Positions 5,994 to 6,596 of a stretch of DNA of 6,596 bases are shown piece after piece. Position 1 is the first letter of the stretch, and the number at the start of each line of letters is the position of its first letter. The stretch is from Deltaproteobacteria bacterium. Lineage in GTDB: Bacteria; Desulfobacterota; DSM-4660; Desulfatiglandales; Desulfatiglandaceae. The notes beneath the pieces are model-generated. The model did not search any database. It was not told the origin of the DNA and saw only the letters and a program-made list of their open reading frames with translations. The position numbers and the translations under genes are program-made. Where the stretch lies: NCBI GenBank assembly GCA_021159825.1, contig JAGHDR010000291.1, forward strand, positions 1 through 6,596. Direction: 5' to 3'.

Positions 5994-6015
5994 CGGCTCT
6001 GCCGCTTTAGTTTCC

Positions 6016-6369
6016 TTAAGCATCCTTTTCTTTGACGGCTTCATCCGTCTTAGTCTCACCGCTTGGTTCTTCGGTAACCGCTTCTTCCGCTTTGGGAGTC
6101 TCCACTTCGCCCGGAGCCTTGCCGCATTCGGTACACCTGCCGTCAACCATAATGCCGGTGCAGGTCCCGTCAGAACACAGTTCCCGGTCATCGAAATCGA
6201 TATCTTCCTCATCATCGAAAAAGCTTTCATCCCGGGAAACCGGCGGTACCGATTCCTTCAGGGGTATCCCGCATGCCATGCAATAATTGGCATCGTCATC
6301 ATAAACGCTCTCTCCGCAACCGGGGCATGGAGACCCCGGAATTTCTTCCTTACAATGTGGGCATTTCAT
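6016..6369 (-). CDS. Small acidic multi-zinc-ribbon protein, function unknown
   Basis: The product is a 117-aa protein with ten cysteines: CxxC pairs at 3/6, 15/18, 30/33 and 79/82, plus Cys65 and Cys70. The spacing suggests two or three zinc ribbons: an N-terminal one from MKCPHC and CPGCGE, a second from CMACGIPL, and a third from CSDGTC with CTECGK. An acidic linker (about 47-63, FFDDEEDIDFDD) separates the ribbons, and residues 84-117 form a low-complexity Glu/Lys/Thr tail likely to be disordered. There is no signal peptide or membrane segment. Such rubredoxin-like ribbons usually mediate protein or nucleic-acid contacts; no specific role can be read here. AGGAG (6380-6384) lies 10 bases before the ATG. 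A consensus promoter lies directly upstream. It is separated from queD by a 238-bp gap with the repeat-bounded remnant, so the two may or may not share a transcript. Confidence 0.85.
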   Translation of the reverse strand: MKCPHCKEEIPGSPCPGCGESVYDDDANYCMACGIPLKESVPPVSRDESFFDDEEDIDFDDRELCSDGTCTGIMVDGRCTECGKAPGEVETPKAEEAVTEEPSGETKTDEAVKEKDA

Positions 6370-6417
6370 AGCAAACCGTCTCCTCTCCAGAGTTTCACAT
6401 CAGGGCTCAGGGTTTGA

Positions 6418-6446
6418 ATTATAGGGAAATGGACCTCTGGTGTCAA
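6418..6446 (-). promoter_or_regulatory. Consensus sigma-70 promoter for the zinc-ribbon gene
   Basis: On the minus strand TTGACA (6446-6441) and TATAAT (6423-6418) both match the consensus at six of six positions and are exactly 17 bp apart. The expected transcript start is near 6411, giving a leader of about 40 bases that contains the AGGAG ribosome binding site. This predicts strong constitutive expression of the zinc-ribbon gene and possibly read-through to queD-kdsB-recJ. Confidence 0.88.
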
Positions 6447-6596
6447 ATACTACAAGCACTCTCTGGATATTCGACATAAGCCCAAGCGCAAACAGCAAGT
6501 CGCGTTATGAAGTGTGCCATGAGTGCATAGAAGCTGTCTGGATCGTTTTTCGCAGCAGGTTAAGGGGGTAGGAAACTTTCAGCTTCTGTATGACAA
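6447..6596. other. Terminal stretch with no recognisable gene
   Basis: No convincing coding sequence was seen. On the minus strand one frame is open from the window edge to a TAA at 6507-6505 (about 29 codons, VIQKLKVSYPLNLLRKTIQT and onward), but it resembles no family I know. An 8-bp inverted repeat (6529-6536 with 6580-6587) encloses 43 bases and could be chance. The region may hold the end of an upstream leftward gene. Confidence 0.3.

Noticed and set aside
5993..6005. GC hairpin GCGGC-TCT-GCCGC as a terminator of the zinc-ribbon gene
   Set aside because: The stem is only 5 bp, and on the minus strand no T-run follows it.

Overview
The window looks like a chromosomal segment of a Gram-negative bacterium, most likely a member of the Desulfobacterota (former Deltaproteobacteria). 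This is inferred from gene content and protein style: hflK/hflC, a tandem-ACT protein, an LPS gene (kdsB), recJ, queD and an acidic zinc-ribbon protein. No rRNA or other taxonomic marker is present, so the assignment is soft. No tRNA, rRNA, CRISPR array or intact insertion sequence was seen.

Layout. (1) Positions 1-185: start of a leftward gene for an exported protein, interrupted by a near-perfect 57-bp palindrome that touches the window edge and looks like a fold-back. (2) Positions 186-424: divergent intergenic region with a plausible promoter at 277-305. (3) Positions 425-2967: a rightward operon of hflK, hflC (ATGA overlap) and a two-ACT-domain protein (30-bp gap). HflK and HflC form the inner-membrane SPFH complex that restrains the FtsH protease. 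(4) Positions 2942-5777: a leftward operon queD, kdsB, recJ with an 8-bp gap and then an ATGA overlap. It combines queuosine synthesis, CMP-Kdo synthesis and a DNA-repair exonuclease, unrelated functions that share a transcript. Its last gene runs 26 bp into the end of the ACT gene, tail to tail. (5) Positions 5778-6015: a non-coding gap containing 7-bp tandem repeats in opposite orientations around a truncated gene. The 36-codon reading frame (TTG start, strong SD) begins like the four-helix-bundle / 23S rRNA intervening-sequence protein family and ends inside the repeat. (6) Positions 6016-6369: a leftward gene for a small acidic multi-zinc-ribbon protein, driven by a promoter with perfect sigma-70 boxes and 17-bp spacing at 6418-6446. 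(7) Positions 6447-6596: nothing recognisable.

Most genes are ordinary housekeeping genes. The parts worth a second look are the repeat-bounded four-helix-bundle remnant, the fold-back palindrome at the left edge, the inserted segment in the first ACT domain, and the strongly promoted zinc-ribbon protein.
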